From Leuctra nigra (lineage: Eukaryota; Arthropoda; Insecta; Plecoptera; Leuctridae): 64,000 nucleotides of DNA. Within the stretch, counting starts at the first letter, position 1; every line of letters begins with the position of its first letter. Location of the stretch: NCBI GenBank assembly GCA_934045905.1, contig OW203762.1:51671411-51735410 (forward strand), given 5' to 3'. The notes beneath the pieces were generated by a model. That model saw only the letters and a program-made list of their open reading frames with translations, was not told the origin of the DNA and did not search any database. Positions 42,309-56,886 of the stretch are shown here, piece after piece. The position numbers and the translations under genes are program-made.

Positions 42309-45300
42309 AAGTAATAATAATAAATCATTATTACACAACCATCGTTTTCTGGACCTCAGGAGCAAGTCGCACTGTGGATAATGTGGGTTTCGATGTGTTG
42401 AATATTGTGCCCTTCAGGCCACTTTTGCAGGAGAAGAAAATCCAAAATACAGGATTCATTTCATAATTGCATTCAAGAATGAAGTTTTGGTTTAGGTATT
42501 AGCTCAAAATATTAAATAGGTATAACACAAACTTCTATAAACACCTTGGGTATAACTGACAAAAATACAGAAAATGCTTCAGTGTAAAAAAATAAATACG
42601 AATGTTTTATGTTTTATATTTTTCCTAAATTAAAGACATATAATTGCTTAAAACTATTTTCTCCTTACTGAAGAGAATGAAAATCCACCATAAAGTCGCC
42701 CCCACCAACGCGTCGTATAACTCCCACCACCTCTGTCATGTCTCTACGTTTGATATAAGCAGATAGGCCTACTAATTAAAACATTTTTGTGTGAATTTGT
42801 CATATTTTGAATTTGTTAATTTTATTTTGTTTTGTTTCGTATACTTAGTTGTCTTGCCCTAGGCCAAAAAATATCCAACCAATGTTGTATCAAGTAGTAT
42901 ACATTTTCTTTCATGAAACGATAGCTCTCTGCTTATTGAATGTCAAGGATGCTCGCTTATCAATCAACACTCCATGGAGCGTTTTCTTATTGGCTGATAA
43001 TCATGTCCTGACAGTTCAGCGTGACTTTTTAAAATAAATAATAACTTGGAAATAAAATCAATTTGTCAAATGAAAACAATTATTTTCGCTCGTGTTCTGC
43101 ACTTCTGCAACCATTTTCCAGATTATATCTAACTTGTGACATGTGTTTAACCGACGCCATACAATCTTGCTATGATCAACATGAGAATAAATAGATTAAA
43201 ATATAGTTGTCCATCAAATAACTCAACTTTCCCTAACATCGGCTGGGTTTTATTCGCATCACATCTGGCCTTACGTTCCCTGATTTTTTTGCACGATATC
43301 GATTTATTTTAAAAATTGTAGCTTTGATTTTCGATGACGTAAATATAATATTTACAAGTATGGTCTCGACAATAATGACCAAGGTTTCGTATAGAAATAG
43401 GCTGCAAATGTGGCAATATATCGATCAATGCGGCATGTGAGATTACGCTGCAATCTGTGGGCATGTTTGCCAGGCATCTTATCGGCGAGATCTTAGGGCA
43501 ACAGAGAGCACGGCATTGCCGCAATCCTGCACGCTACTTCATAAGCGCGCTAACTTCCTAATTACAGGCCATCGCTTACTCTCTTTGCCGCGTCCTCGGA
43601 CTGACGAGTACGCCACTTGGACCCTCAGCTCGTCAGGTGATGGGGTTGGACGACAAAATGGCCGTGCAAAGGTGCAGCACGCAAATAATAGCTGCTCACT
43701 TTTAATTCAGGTATAAATGTTAAAAAAACATAAGATTACTCTATAAGGCTCATGTTTATTTATTAATTCCGCTGTGTGTACTTCGGTCTCTTTCCTATGC
43801 TAATTCTCGCCGCCATGAGTAAATTATTTACACAGTCTTGTTCAAGGGGTTTCCAAATGAATGTCCCAACATATTTTGCTCACAATAAAGCGGGGTGGCC
43901 AGAAACAACTTTCGGCTTTGAACAGTTAGTGCCAAAGATATTTTGAGAATACTTATGGTTTTCACGTCTTGATGCAATTTGATCAGAATGATAGCAGATT
44001 TAGTAAAAGAAATCACTTTGATTGCACGTTTACCTAAGTATTTTATTGTCACCAAAGAGGGAAGTGATAAGAAACACTGGTGAAAATCAATGATAAGTTC
44101 GGACCAGTAAACCAGGGAGTCCTTAAGATCATGTCAATATATTAGGAAAAAAATGTTAGAAAAATTAAAACACCAATTAAAAAATTAAAAAATTATTTCA
44201 AAAGACATTTAACCTTAAGTATGGGTCCAGTATTAGTATTTTTATAGGCTTAACATTTTTAATTCTCCACACTAATAAAATACCAATAGATTCTCAATTA
44301 AATTTCCAATATTATGTAAATATGAAATACTTGCTCAATATTACCTACAGAGGTCGAGTTGAGTAAAGTTCTACAACACAAAATTTGACAGAAATAATTA
44401 CGTCCATAGTTAAATCTAGTGCCATCGAAATCGCAGCTTTCTTGAAACAGTTTCTTGATTCTTGTTTTTGTCAACCCCTAGTTTCTTATCACCTTATTTG
44501 ACGGTAATTATGCCAACAATTCAATTATTAGCATTCAAAAATCCTTCGCGACAATATAAAATACTTGTGTAGTATGTAAACTAAGTGAAAACAAAATAAA
44601 TTTATAAAATAATTTACAAAAGGTTACGTAAATTTAACCACATGGTTAAACATTCACAGAGGAATTTATTGATCGTAACTAACTTGAAAATATTTGCAGC
44701 CAACTTTATAATCATCCTCGCAGCTTCCTCTGCCCCTGGATAATTCCATTCATTCCATGGCATCGTCCTGTTCTACAACTCGGGACATAATATAAGTTTT
44801 TCATCTGTTTCTACCTTCACATATTATTGTAATCTCAATCTCGACCAAAATCTAACTGGGGGACAGAATATGTTCAGTAATAAGTAAAGTAATCATTATC
44901 TTTCGTGCTTATATTATTTGCTACTATTAAGGTATGTCTTTAATCAAATAAACAAGATTTGAGGTATGTTACCATAGCAACCAGGGCAATGCAATTATTG
45001 CGACTATACCCAAGAGTAGACGTAGAATTCGTAATGTTCACTGCTTACATATTCGGAAGTGAATTTCAATTCTTTTGCCATTTCCTCATCTCTGTATAAC
45101 TTTCTACTTTACTTCCTCTGTTATCAGTACAATATTATTGGCGTGAAGTGATTTTAATAATATATTTAAAAAATTGACATTGGTGTTTAAAAAAAAGAGT
45201 TGAAGGGAGTATAATGCATGTGTATGGTGACATGTAGGCTATAAGGACATGCATCGCTCATTAATATTCCAATAACTCGCTCAATACGCACTAGAGCCCC

Positions 45301-45852
45301 GCCTATAAGATTACTTCTACTTTAGTTGCTCGTACAGCGCAATGCAATGATGTGCAATGAGCACAGCATGTGACACCGCACTGAAGTGGAGAAAATATTA
45401 GAAATTGTGCTGAGAAAAAGTCGCAGTTGTAATACTATAAATACCGCACAATCACTACTTCTGAGTTCGTATTACACGTTCTGCTCTTCGATATTCATAT
45501 TCATGTCTCTTAGTCTTAGGGCTCAGAAAATTCGGTGTATTACCATTACTGCTATTTAATTGCTGAGCTTGTTTCCTGAGTTGACATTAACCTCTAGGCT
45601 ACATTGACTGCAGTTTATTTAAGCTATGCCGCAGTAATGGCAATACACCACATTTCCTGAAGTGGATTTTAACGAAACTAAAGATTAAACTATGGGAATT
45701 AGCAACAGCAACTTTTGGTTGATCAACGAGATTCTGCTCGTGCACAGTGTGTGTATTATTTGGGGACAATAATCTGACTCTGTACTTGTTGACATTTTTG
45801 AAAGATAATTTAAATAATGTGTTCCTAAAAGAAAATCAAGACAATTATTTAT
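42309..45852. other. Intergenic, nothing recognised
   Basis: AT-rich. I see no repeat with visible termini and no credible exon in these 3.5 kb. Confidence 0.4.
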
Positions 45853-46982
45853 AATACTAAGGAAAACGCTCAGTGTAACGCGTTGATGAGCGAGCACAGA
45901 ACATGCGACATCCCAAGTCACGGTACACGACACGGCACGAGACGATTTTCTTTGCAACTTTCTCGTCTCCATAAATACTCTGGATAAATAACAGATCCAT
46001 TGTGTCGTGACTTTCCTACATACTTTTTCCAGAAATCTCTTTTGACAATCCATACTAAACTCGTAAAATGACAATTAATACTTGACTGATTGGGCTTACA
46101 ATGTGTAAAATATAGATTATGTTGGACTTGATCACCATGCAAAATTTGAACTTATAATCGGAACATTTTGATTGTCGACCAATCAGAAGATATTATTTAA
46201 ACTTCAACCATTGGAAGATTTGGCCTTCGTACTGCATCCGATTTGATATGCGCTAGCTCAAAATTATGCTTTCATTTTACTGTAAATTGTGTACTGCTTA
46301 GCTTGGCTGCTCTACAGGCCTTGGAGCAGAAGCTTAAAGAAGACAGGGATGAAATTGTACTTAGTATACATTTTTCAAATAATTCAAGCTATTATGGAAT
46401 AAAATGTCCTTAAAATGACAAAAACTTTTGAAAATAACGACATGCTAGACTGAAAATTGGCAAAAATACCTAAAATGTTGGTCCTAATGACCATGCGAAG
46501 TTTTAAGTTGATCGGTCAAGCGGTTCTAGTTTAAATTTCAAAAATCACAGGAAAGATGGTTTTAAATTTTAGCCAATGGGAGGATTTGGTTCAAACTTTG
46601 TAAAGTCCATATTCCACTATATACAATTCAAGTTGGGCAATTCAAATCTTAAGCCAATTGGATTTCAGATTTTCATTAATTTCAAATTGTCCAATTTGAA
46701 TTGTACAGTGGAGTATGACTTTAGATTGGGGAAAATATTGGTCGCAATTACTTGTCAAAATTTCAAATTAATCAAACCAACCAATCGAAAGTTTTTTTTT
46801 TTAAATTTGAACCAATCAGCGGATTTTAAATAAATTAGGGTCTGCAACGCCCAGAAATGGTCCGTACCTACATGTGTGCAAAATTTCAGCTCGATCGAAG
46901 AAAAACTGTGAAGTAACAGAAAAACACAGACAAAAAAAAACAGAGGTCCGTGCCAAAAGAGCCAAAAGGAGTCGGTCGCTCA
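45853..46982. repeat. Truncated copy of the GAGCGAGCG-ended family
   Basis: GGAAAACGCTCAGTGTAACG and CGTTGATGAGCGAGCAC (45853-45895) match 37330-37365 in the 36228 element. The right end CAAAAGAGCCAAAAGGAGTC then GGTCGCTCAA (46982) matches its right end. The minus-strand translation of the shared part reads VLAHQRVT-SVFL in both copies, perhaps a fossil of a coding region. Confidence 0.5.
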
Positions 46983-48080
46983 AGTAAAATAATTCAAATT
47001 GAAATGACCATTTCCTTTCACCATTGCAATTAAATTTGCTTCGTTCCTCGATGAGTAATTTACTTTCTGCATAACTTGGTGTTAACTTGATTCCAATAAT
47101 ATTACATCTGAAGCATATTCTGAATGTTGTTTATCGCGTAGACACAATCCCTGAGATGTATTCGAATCATCCTCAGCTTAGCTTGCGATCTCACCGGCAG
47201 AGGGCATCTATATCGAGACTCTGTTCCTCTATAATCTGAAGATCGGATCCTTGCAGGTACAAATGAACGCCCCTTTAATCGGACCAACAAAGAGTGCCGC
47301 TGACGGGCGGCTAAATGCTGTTGGTGTCAGAGGAGCACAAATGTGTTTGAGTTACCCTGGTAATTACAGGTTCGAGGCATCTCTTCAGACACGTCAGGCG
47401 CTGGCCGATGGAGCTTCATGCCTTCAGCAAACACTTCCAATACTACATTCCAATACACTGGACGCAAGCAAAGCGCAGACCACTACAACAAATACTTGCT
47501 ACATAACAGTGGAAAACCAAACTATTTTTCATCGTATTACCTACTAGATAATTAAGACAAGACGTTTTGTTATAGCTGGATGTAAGTCATCATTACAATT
47601 ATCCGATAAATGCATGGTTTTTACCAGAATAATGTGTTTCAATAAAAATTTATTATAACCTGTGTTTTCTTGCGGATAGCCATAATGAATCTGATTGGGT
47701 TATTAAAACATTATCTGTATCCCAAGAGAGTTGAATCTAATTATTCGAAATAAAACTAATAATACGACGAGCGCGTTACAAATCGAGTGTTTTAATGGAA
47801 CTTGGATTATGTATACAAGTCTCACAGTGGAATTTCCCAATCCGCTCTAAGAAAGCAGAATATTTTCTTGCACTTTTTTAAAGTGAATTATTCAATACCT
47901 GTAGCTTTCATTAGTCTTCAATTCTTATCTTTAGCTAAGAAAGAGCAGCAAACCGGTAAAGTAATTTTGTTACAGGATTATCTTATACCGGCATCTGCTA
48001 AATTATAGAAGATAATCTCGTGCTTTTACCTCAATTCCTCACCGCATACCACGACCAAATACTTATAAATATTATAATAT
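46983..48080. other. Intergenic, nothing recognised
   Basis: No repeat ends or credible exon seen. The open frame 47251-47547 is unlike any family I know. Confidence 0.35.
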
Positions 48081-48128
48081 TACTATACTGAACTATACTA
48101 TACTATACTATACTGTACTATACTATAA
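48081..48128 (+). repeat. (ACTAT)n microsatellite
   Basis: Runs of ACTAT/CTATA pentamers with a few interruptions. Confidence 0.8.
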
Positions 48129-48235
48129 TCGTTACAAATGCATACAAAGACGTAGCCAACGACACCTTGTGACTAAGAATTCGGTATACCGATCTTATCA
48201 TAATCTAATATCATATATCATAATCATAATCCGGT

Positions 48236-48259
48236 AAGAATTCGGTATACCGAATTCTT
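48236..48259. repeat. 24-bp perfect palindrome
   Basis: It begins AAGAATTCGGTA and continues with the exact complement. The left half recurs in direct orientation at 48175-48191. A PIF/Harbinger-like MITE starts immediately to the right, and the bases beyond that MITE (TTAGTC) would extend the palindrome (GACTAA upstream at 48173). Confidence 0.8.
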
Positions 48260-48260
48260 A

Positions 48261-48376
48261 GGCTGCGTTTCACCAAGATTCTAAACCCTGGTTAGAGCCG
48301 GTAAACCTGGTTTAAAGGCCTCTAAACCAGGTTTACCGCCTCTAACCCGGGTTTAGAATCTTGGTGAAATGCAGCC
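48261..48376. mobile_element. PIF/Harbinger-like MITE with TTA duplication
   Basis: Ends GGCTGCGTTTCACCAAGATT and AATCTTGGTGAAATGCAGCC. TTA lies on both sides (48258-48260 and 48377-48379). The interior is a near-perfect foldback around AAACCTGGTTTAAAGGCC and AAACCAGGTTTACC. It is 116 bp. The GG..CC ends and a TTA target fit PIF/Harbinger MITEs. Confidence 0.8.
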
Positions 48377-48379
48377 TTA

Positions 48380-51300
48380 GTCATGGAAAAATTTTATGCC
48401 ATAATAAAATTAAGCCCGATCGTTGATTCTTTGCGTGTTTTCAAAGGTAATGAATTCCAGCTCTAGATGATAATAATGATAAACGTAATGTCTATAAGAC
48501 TCGGAATCAGTGTAGCGTTGCTTGTCTTGCGCATGCGTGTATCAGCCTCTTCATGATTGTTGTTTTTAGATTATGAAATAAATGATGTGAACTGAGAGCC
48601 GACAGACTGACGTAGAATCAACTTCATAATGGTCCATTATACTCATTTAAAAGATTCAAGCCGACGATGCCTGGAGGCAGTTCCACAGAGCACCGCTGGA
48701 GGCAGCATTGTTGCTCTATCTAGCAGTGATTAAACAATCATTGTTGCCAGAATAGTTCCCCAATGAAGCGCCATAAACTACGCCGAGTTTTGTTGAATCA
48801 TAAAAGCAAGACAGCGCGAAACATTTTTATTGTTTCAACGTGAACAATTTGAATACTTCTGTTTATTTTGTGCTTAATTCAATTACTCCAAGACAAACAG
48901 TAGTTAAACACTAGAGTAAAATACTTGGAAATGTCGTGCTGGACCGCAATTATATTCTGTCTAGTAGTTCTATTTATGTCCGTATAGCTTGGGTCCCGTG
49001 CAGCTTGCGTGTCGGCCATTCAAACAATTCGTTATTATATTTTTACATTAAATTATATCTTACACTATACAAGCTGTACTTAACAGCATTTGAAACGTGT
49101 AAAACGCTTCCTCGTGACAGCGACCGCAATAATTAAACAAACCAACATTTTATTACGCATGCCATCATAGAACCTGAAATATATTGAATACAGGTATACC
49201 TATGCCGCCTAGCTCTATAAGTGGCGAGTAACGAAAAGAGTTCATTTTAAATTCATTACAACGCGGTAATATATTCTAACCGTCACCTATAGAGCAAGTA
49301 ACCTATAAGAAGTGAATTAAATCTAATTGCAGAGTTACTGGTAATTAATTGTCGGCTAGTTGCGAGCAGATTTAAAGACAGAGTCCTTCAAGGTTCCAAT
49401 CTAGGTCCCGCTGTATACTTATCATGTGTTAAGAAACTTAACCATCTCACACCTGATGCGTTAATACAACGATTAAACTTGTGATTAATTGCCTTGAGGA
49501 GTCCGGACATTGTTGTCCAATGTAACAATAGGCTTCTTTGTCAAAACCAATTAAAATTATTTATATTTAAAATCGGCCATCCCACCTGTCAGAAGGCGTT
49601 ATTAATCCTTGCTTATGCGCCTGCGCGCTGACTAAATGAACTTGAATAGTTGAGGTGGATCTCATTATGCGGCAGCTCGCACACTGAGGCAACCTCATCA
49701 AACTTGTGGTCAGCACTGGATTAATGACCAACCAATTAGTTATAGACATCATATGAAAGTCCAATTGACAATACATTGAGGCTGGTCGCACTCTATCTCT
49801 CTCTCTTGATCTCTCTAAAACCTCAACTTGAAGCCAGCTTCTTGCCATTTGTGTTGCTAATTAGTGTATAATGACCAGACTGTCAAGGATGCTCAGGTTT
49901 TTGCTTAGGTACATGTGAAAGCACCAACAAGTTTGAGTCGAGACAATACAAAGTGATGGATTACAACGATGAAATAATAACATCAAGATAATAATGCAAA
50001 TCATAACACCGTATCTCGGACTAATTGCTGCGGCTGCGCGGAATGTGTGACTCGGGAAACTATTTCTCCGAGATGATCCAACACCTGCAGTAATCTGTGT
50101 GGAGGCTGTGGCTGGCGGCGATGTGGAGCCACGCAGTCTGTGGAGTGGAGCGAGGTATGCGTCTACTACCCGAGCTGCCTGCACTGGCTCCAGCAGGGGT
50201 GGAGACTCGGCATTCCACCAGACATCCTGGCGTCATGCTCTTCAAGGCACAACACTATGCAATACTGCGTGATTGTCGGATATTTCAATGGAATGTCGTA
50301 AACCTGTTTTAAAAGTCAACCTCATTTGGATGGAAGTGAAGTAGCCAGAGGTGGGAACATCGACAGGTTTTATATTTAGAACTTTAGAGACTAATTACTA
50401 ATTATTGTTTGAAATTATAACTCACATCACTAGACAACATCACAAATTTGTCGTAGGACTTACGACTTACGAGGAAACTATTTCCAAAGAATTACTCTAC
50501 TATAGGTGTACTATAGTACTATAGTAGAGTTTATAACTGTTCACATTGTGAATTCACATTGATAGTGTTTTTGTTCATAACAATAAATGAGCTATTCAAC
50601 TGCATAAATAAAAGATTTGGTAGAAATAACCAGTGAAAAAGAAAATATCAATATTTGTTGGTACTACAAGTAATTCAACCCCGTTGTAACATACAGAATT
50701 TAAATTGACTTGGCATAAAGTGGGTCAAAACGTATTGTTTTAAATAAATATTATAATCTTTACAACTTGACAATAACTATACATTTACCATTTGTAAATG
50801 GAGCGTACAATAATTGTCCTGGTGAACATGATTTCTTAGTAACGACGTTGTCGATCTCATCATTGAATGCATCATTAAATTGCCCCATGACATGAAGTCA
50901 ATCACCAAGGGTGGCTCGTTATCCAATCAGGTGGCTCCATTATTAAAGATGGAGTCGAACAAAGAACCGCGTCCCACACAAAGAAGTTCCAATAACAAAG
51001 GTGTCAAATAAGAGATGAACATTTAAATAGAATATCGACTAATTAATCATCTTTGAATGGTGGATCTTTGTCTAATAGCACGATGCCGTGTGCGCGGGTA
51101 ATCGAACATATGCTATTATGATGGTACACTGGAGATTATGTTCCAAGCTACACTCGCAATAAATGGCAAGCAACCAAATTGAATGCCCCGTTCCTGCTTT
51201 CAGAACCGTTCAATAATTATTTTAATTTTTCTGACCACTTTTTTGTTCAGGTAACGTTAATATTTTAATTTCTATTTATGTAATTAAAAAAGTTTAATAC

Positions 51301-54300
51301 GTTATTTCCGGCGAGGCAGACTCAATTCACGCTCTATCATTTATAATCCATAATAAATAAATCGGAGGTCGTCCACAGTCGTTTTACAGTTACTATCACT
51401 CTTAGAAAAAGAGCGTTATTAATTTTAAAAAATAACTCTTTTTCAAGGGAAGAGTTAGTGTCTATCTAGCAGTATTGTTCTTTGAGTACTTTGAGTTGGC
51501 ATTGTTATCTTGTTCTGTGATTGCACATGCGATCGCCACATTAAACCCCGCATCTATGTGTTTGTGCTGACGTGAAGCTGCTCTCTGATAGGTACTCGGA
51601 GATCGAACCTCACATGCGAGCTCGCTGCAGCGTGGAGTCATGCGTGTGTGTTATTTATGAGTGCGGCTTCTATTGGAATCTATACAAGAGAGAGGAGAGT
51701 TTACATTAATGTGTTGCGATGTATCTAACACTTGGAACACGTGATTAGCATATAAGCCGCGCGGGTCTAATGGTCCGCCGCTTTGTCGGTGAACTCGCTC
51801 CAGCGCCCCGGGCCGGACCATCCCAGATCCCAGCATCTCTCTCTCTCTCAGCCAGCAACATGCTGTGACCAATCCAGGGAACGAAATGCGCACCCCAATC
51901 ATTGCCCACGGAAATTCCGACTCATCTTTAAAAGAAACACACATTTTTATTTTACTTCACGAGAAGCAAATATTATCAGTTTACTTTATTTAAATCGTCC
52001 TTGTTTTTTTGTAACAGCCATACACGATTACAAACAAACAAATGTAAATAATAATATGTATTTAGACATGAGCCATGACGTTTCAGTCTGCTTGTCTGTC
52101 AACTTTTGGTTCGACTCGAGGTGGAGTTTTTAGAACATATTTCAGGATGAACTACGAAAAGTTAACGACATTGCCAATTACTACAAGGACATGCATGTCC
52201 TAGTAATACATGTATTACTGAATGCAGGTACAAGAAGGCTATTTAAATGTCTGTGCTTAATGTAAACAATTGGGACGGATAGACTTTTGGATTACTTGCA
52301 TATATTCACAATTAAGTCTCCTCCACATAACATCTCTTCCACTGCAGTATTATAGAAAACACGTTCAATATATCTGTCACAAAATACTTAAGTTTAATTT
52401 CTTGACATCTTCTCCTATACATTGTATCACAAAAAAAGAAGCGATTGGGTTTAGATAAATGAGTATTAAAAGGCAGAGCAAACAAAACCAGCCGAACACT
52501 AGGATGATAAGTTGTTTCGAAAATAAATAAAAGAGAAAGAGAAACTTCGTCGCAAACAAATTATACTCAACAAAAATTGGCAATAGATAACCCTCATGTG
52601 TAAATCCTGTAATTCTTACGTAATTTATGGAAACAAGATGTTGAGAAGAAGCAAGTGCATTTAGGAGTGAGCTTGAGTTTCTCGCCACTGGTCTTGTTCT
52701 GCTCTTGCAAATCGCCGTCTTGTTTCGTCCATGTGATTATCTCTTCTCGCATAAAGCTAATTATCTAATAAGAGTTGTCCGCAGCCCTCGGGAGGAACTC
52801 CCCCTCCCCCTCCTCCACCCCCGGATCAACTGATCACATCTGTGATTCCAGCCGCGGGATTGGAAGCCGTCTGCGAAGACTGATTATCTGATACCACTTT
52901 GTAAAGTTGATCGGCTTCTTCTTGTAATCTGAAAGCCCCGCCGGACGGCCGAAGATTTTAATAAACCTAATCTCGTCCAACCACGAGTTGTTGTAGCGGC
53001 AAGGCAAAGCAACATATAAGCTGGCTTCTTGCTTAGACTGGAGCTCAAACTGCTTTGTAATAAACGTCAAGAATGTTCAAACTAAATCATGTGTTTTCTC
53101 TGTCTTCTCCTAGGTGTAAAACGGGAGGCGGTGGGTCGAGGAACTAATCGTCTCTATGCAATACTATGGCGTTGAGCGACACTAGCGCTGTCCACTCTCA
53201 AACGGTGATTCAAAATCAACGATGGCAAGACATATTGGAACAGTTCATGTATGCACATCGCAAGATTCAAGAATGAAAACAACGTGTTTTCGCGCAGAAA
53301 TACAAACTGGTGAAAGCTGGGTGCAAACTAATTCTCCGGTCATACTTACACATGTCACATCACAACTAGCGGTGACAACGCAAACTACTGTCAAGGTCAT
53401 CTGTAGAAGTCTACGAAAAAGGGAATTGTCGTCGTTACCTTGCCAGCAGTATATTTTCTACCTACAAGAATTTGCGGTCTGCAAGAATGCGCTAGTGTGA
53501 GCCAGGGACTTAGTTTGTAAAATGTGCAATTATAATTTATATCATCAACACACCGTATAGTCCCTTGTTTTATTATTAAGAAACGTTTCAATCCAATTTA
53601 CCTTTGTTTTCAACCTCGATCACTCATTAATATCTTGCACCAATTATACAATTTGTATAAATTTACCGTTTATAATTTGGAAAGTTAATCGCAATTAAGC
53701 AGAGTGCCATTGTTTGGTATACATAACCTTAATTAGGGGCTCATTCTTCTCTCTGCCATGCACAATGGTTCAATTTGTAATTATAGCATGTTACAAACAT
53801 CTTTTCTTTATTAAGTTTTAATAATGTTCCTATTCATAATTGCTGTATAATTATATTAGTGAGGTGTAATAATTAAGCAAACATATTACAATGTTTCGTT
53901 CCTAGCAATTATGTTTCCTGAATGCTTTATTTACCATCTTCTTTGTTCCTATCGCCAGCAACATTCATCTCTCATTATTATCAAGCAATTAACCGAGGAT
54001 CCCACGCGATTCAGAACTTATTAGATGTCCGCATTCTGATTGGTTCTCTCAGCCAACTGGCTGCGAACGAGGATGAATGACAATTTCATTTATAATCCCA
54101 CTTAAGATAAGTATTATTGTCCTGACATGAAACGGTAGGTTAATGATCGCGTTATCTTAACATGGGTGAGAGAGCTAATTGTGAGTGTAAAGCAAAGCGT
54201 TCCCGAGAGTTTCAGAAGCAGTCGTTTCCTATACTTCATGCCACTCTGAGGAACGTCAACATTTTATTAGAGTCGTTAAAATAGGATGATGGATGAAAAT

Positions 54301-56878
54301 GATTCCAAGAGATATAAAAGAGGCACAAGGCTTAGTTCAAAATGCTACCTCAGAGTTACGTTTATATACTTTATATGCCAAACAACTTGTAAGTTGTACA
54401 CAATAACCTTTGAAACAGGCAAGAGAAGGGGAAGGTGACTGACGTTGGAAGAGTCATCCTAGGCGTGTGTCATTCTTTGTTTTCGTGACAGATTTTGGAC
54501 CCTCCCTAGCAGTTGGACATTTTGTTTGTACAGAAATAATCAAAACATTTGTCGGCTAAAATTAAGACAACAAGGCGAGGAACTTCTGGAAGTTTTATGC
54601 CATAAACATAAACATTGATTCAATCAATGACGAACGATGTCAATCAATCAGCGATCAATCTTCAATTGTAACAAGCAGGGTGATGTCAGTTTGAGTGAGT
54701 GGCTTACGGGAAGAAGGTCATGTGCAACGATCTCTTTACAGAGGGTCTTATACGCTATAGAGGTAATTAAGAGCCCAGCTGAAAATTACGCAATTACTAG
54801 CGAGCTTCATTATAGGAGCCTCTCAGTTATATTGCAGGGCCCGGCCCATGAGTCCGCCCCTGATAACAGACAGACATGTCAATCTGTAGTCGGATTGATC
54901 GGCTTATTCCCATCTGGACTCCACCGCTGTTGATCCACTGGCACTTGGATTAAACTTAAAGGTTTAAGGTGGCTCTCTGAATAATTGGTGTTTACAGTCT
55001 GTGCCGTGTGGAGCGCTGCAGGCGACGCGGTCTGGCAGCTAACCTGTCATTATTGACAGAAAGCCGACAAGATGCCAGCCAGGCGGTGTGAGGAATGCGA
55101 GCGGCGCATATGGAGCTGATAACCACTGATAACTGATATTACGCCAGCAAAACACCCGCGGGGCGAGGCAAATTACTGTCACAGCTACACACTGAATAAC
55201 ATCTTCGAGCTAATTCACCCCGACGCATTATATTCGTTTACTGTGGATTCAATTTGAGATGGCTAATTTTGTCTTTCGAGACTAATAAACTTCAACTTAT
55301 TTCTTAATAAAAAATGTGGGTATAGTAACGTGCCACAGATAATAGAGACCAGGTTGATTTGTTATTGATTATATGTACAATTATTATCTATTTTATGGTT
55401 CAAAATAAAAATTGATTATTAGTTTTAAAATGTATACGCTATAAATAAACAAATGCCCCGTTATTAAGACTACACCCTTGTTTGATTTTAAATTGCGATG
55501 TGTAATGTCGCATGGCTTTGATCGATAATAACATGTGACTTTCAATGCAGATTGGGTAATTGCAGTTGCTAGAGTGATGCAAGCAAAGCAATGTTATAAT
55601 TACCAGCTAGGCTTGGTACCACCTCGACAACGTGGGCTCACATAATCATGCAGGTTTCTCAGCTTAGAGATGTTTTATGTACATAAATTATGCTAATTGC
55701 AGTTTTATACGTGTGTGTGTGTTTTGTGATTACATGCCGCTGCTTCGAGCGATCAAGGGGCGGACAAAACGACCACAGTGTTTTATAATATACATGCTGG
55801 TGCTAACGGTCTGGCAAGGGGTGCCCAAACACGGGACTAGATAGTCAAGTAGCCACAGAGTGGTGACACTGCATTGAATGCAATACTGGATAGAAAGACA
55901 TTTAGAAATATTCAGGATAGATAATTGTATTTTTTATCACGTGCTTTCCATATCCTTTACGCTGAAATTACCATCCTGATAATGAAGCTGCTGTTTAATG
56001 TTTCAACGTACTACATCACTGCAATTGAATTGTGGACTCAAGAATCATCAATGTGTTTAGAATATTAAAATTATATTTCAATTTTAAGCGTTATTACAAA
56101 ACAGGTTGTTGAGTTGCTGCAATATGTTCGAGCACAAAGTTTCTTGACTATATAAAACGATTCTTTGGCATCGAATAATGAATAATCAATTGTAATTGGA
56201 TCGATTAATTAATGGTGTGATCTGAAACTCAAGACAGATGCATTAAATGCTGAATAATGTGTACTACTTTTGATCAAAAGCAAGGTCTAAAATGAATACG
56301 AAGCTCTGAAGAAACAAAGCCAAAATTATTGCGTTATGCCAGTCAATTTTGAAATAGCCTTTCAGACCCTGACAAAAATTTATTTTTGTAGATTTTTGGA
56401 AAGTTTGATTTTTTTGCCAGTTGTGACCCATTAAAAAAGGTACATCGATAATCAAGTTAAAGTTTTTCTTCGCAGATGTCACTGACAAACAATGTGTGGG
56501 CAGTGTCCGAAAGGGTTAGTACTGTACGGTACTGTACTCAATACTTTAGACAAAAATGCAGATAATATAGATAATCTTTTCCGGTATGTATCAGAGTAAT
56601 TTACATGTAATAATAAGCTACATGCAATTATGATAGAATGACCATGACTCAAAAATAATTAAACGAGTGAGCGGACGTTTTTGGTAGTAATCGTGGAGTG
56701 TTTTTATACATGTAGTTAGGTGTGTTCTTTTCAGTATTAATTGCAGTGAAACCTACAAGGATAAACACGAATCGTTTGCACCCCGAGGTAAATTCCTGTG
56801 AGAATAAATATCATTGTAACTTTTGAGCCGTGCAAATTACAAAATAGGATGTGAAAGTAACACACAATCAAAATATCT
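48380..56878. other. Repeat-poor gene-free block, possible regulatory domain
   Basis: About 8.5 kb with no transposon ends that I could find. The sequence is mixed in composition, with many TAATTA/AATTAG and ATCAATCA-type motifs and only short palindromes (CTCTACTATAG..CTATAGTAGAG at 50494-50528; GAAAAAGAGCGTTATT..AATAACTCTTTTTC at 51411-51455). The open frames present lack conserved motifs. Its contrast with the transposon-rich surroundings suggests constraint; enhancers for the neighbouring FoxB are a reasonable but unproven reading. Confidence 0.35.
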
Positions 56879-56886
56879 TTACCTAC

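Noticed and set aside
47251..47547. 98-residue frame as a gene
   Set aside because: No start context, splice partner, conserved motif or neighbours; average length for chance in this composition.
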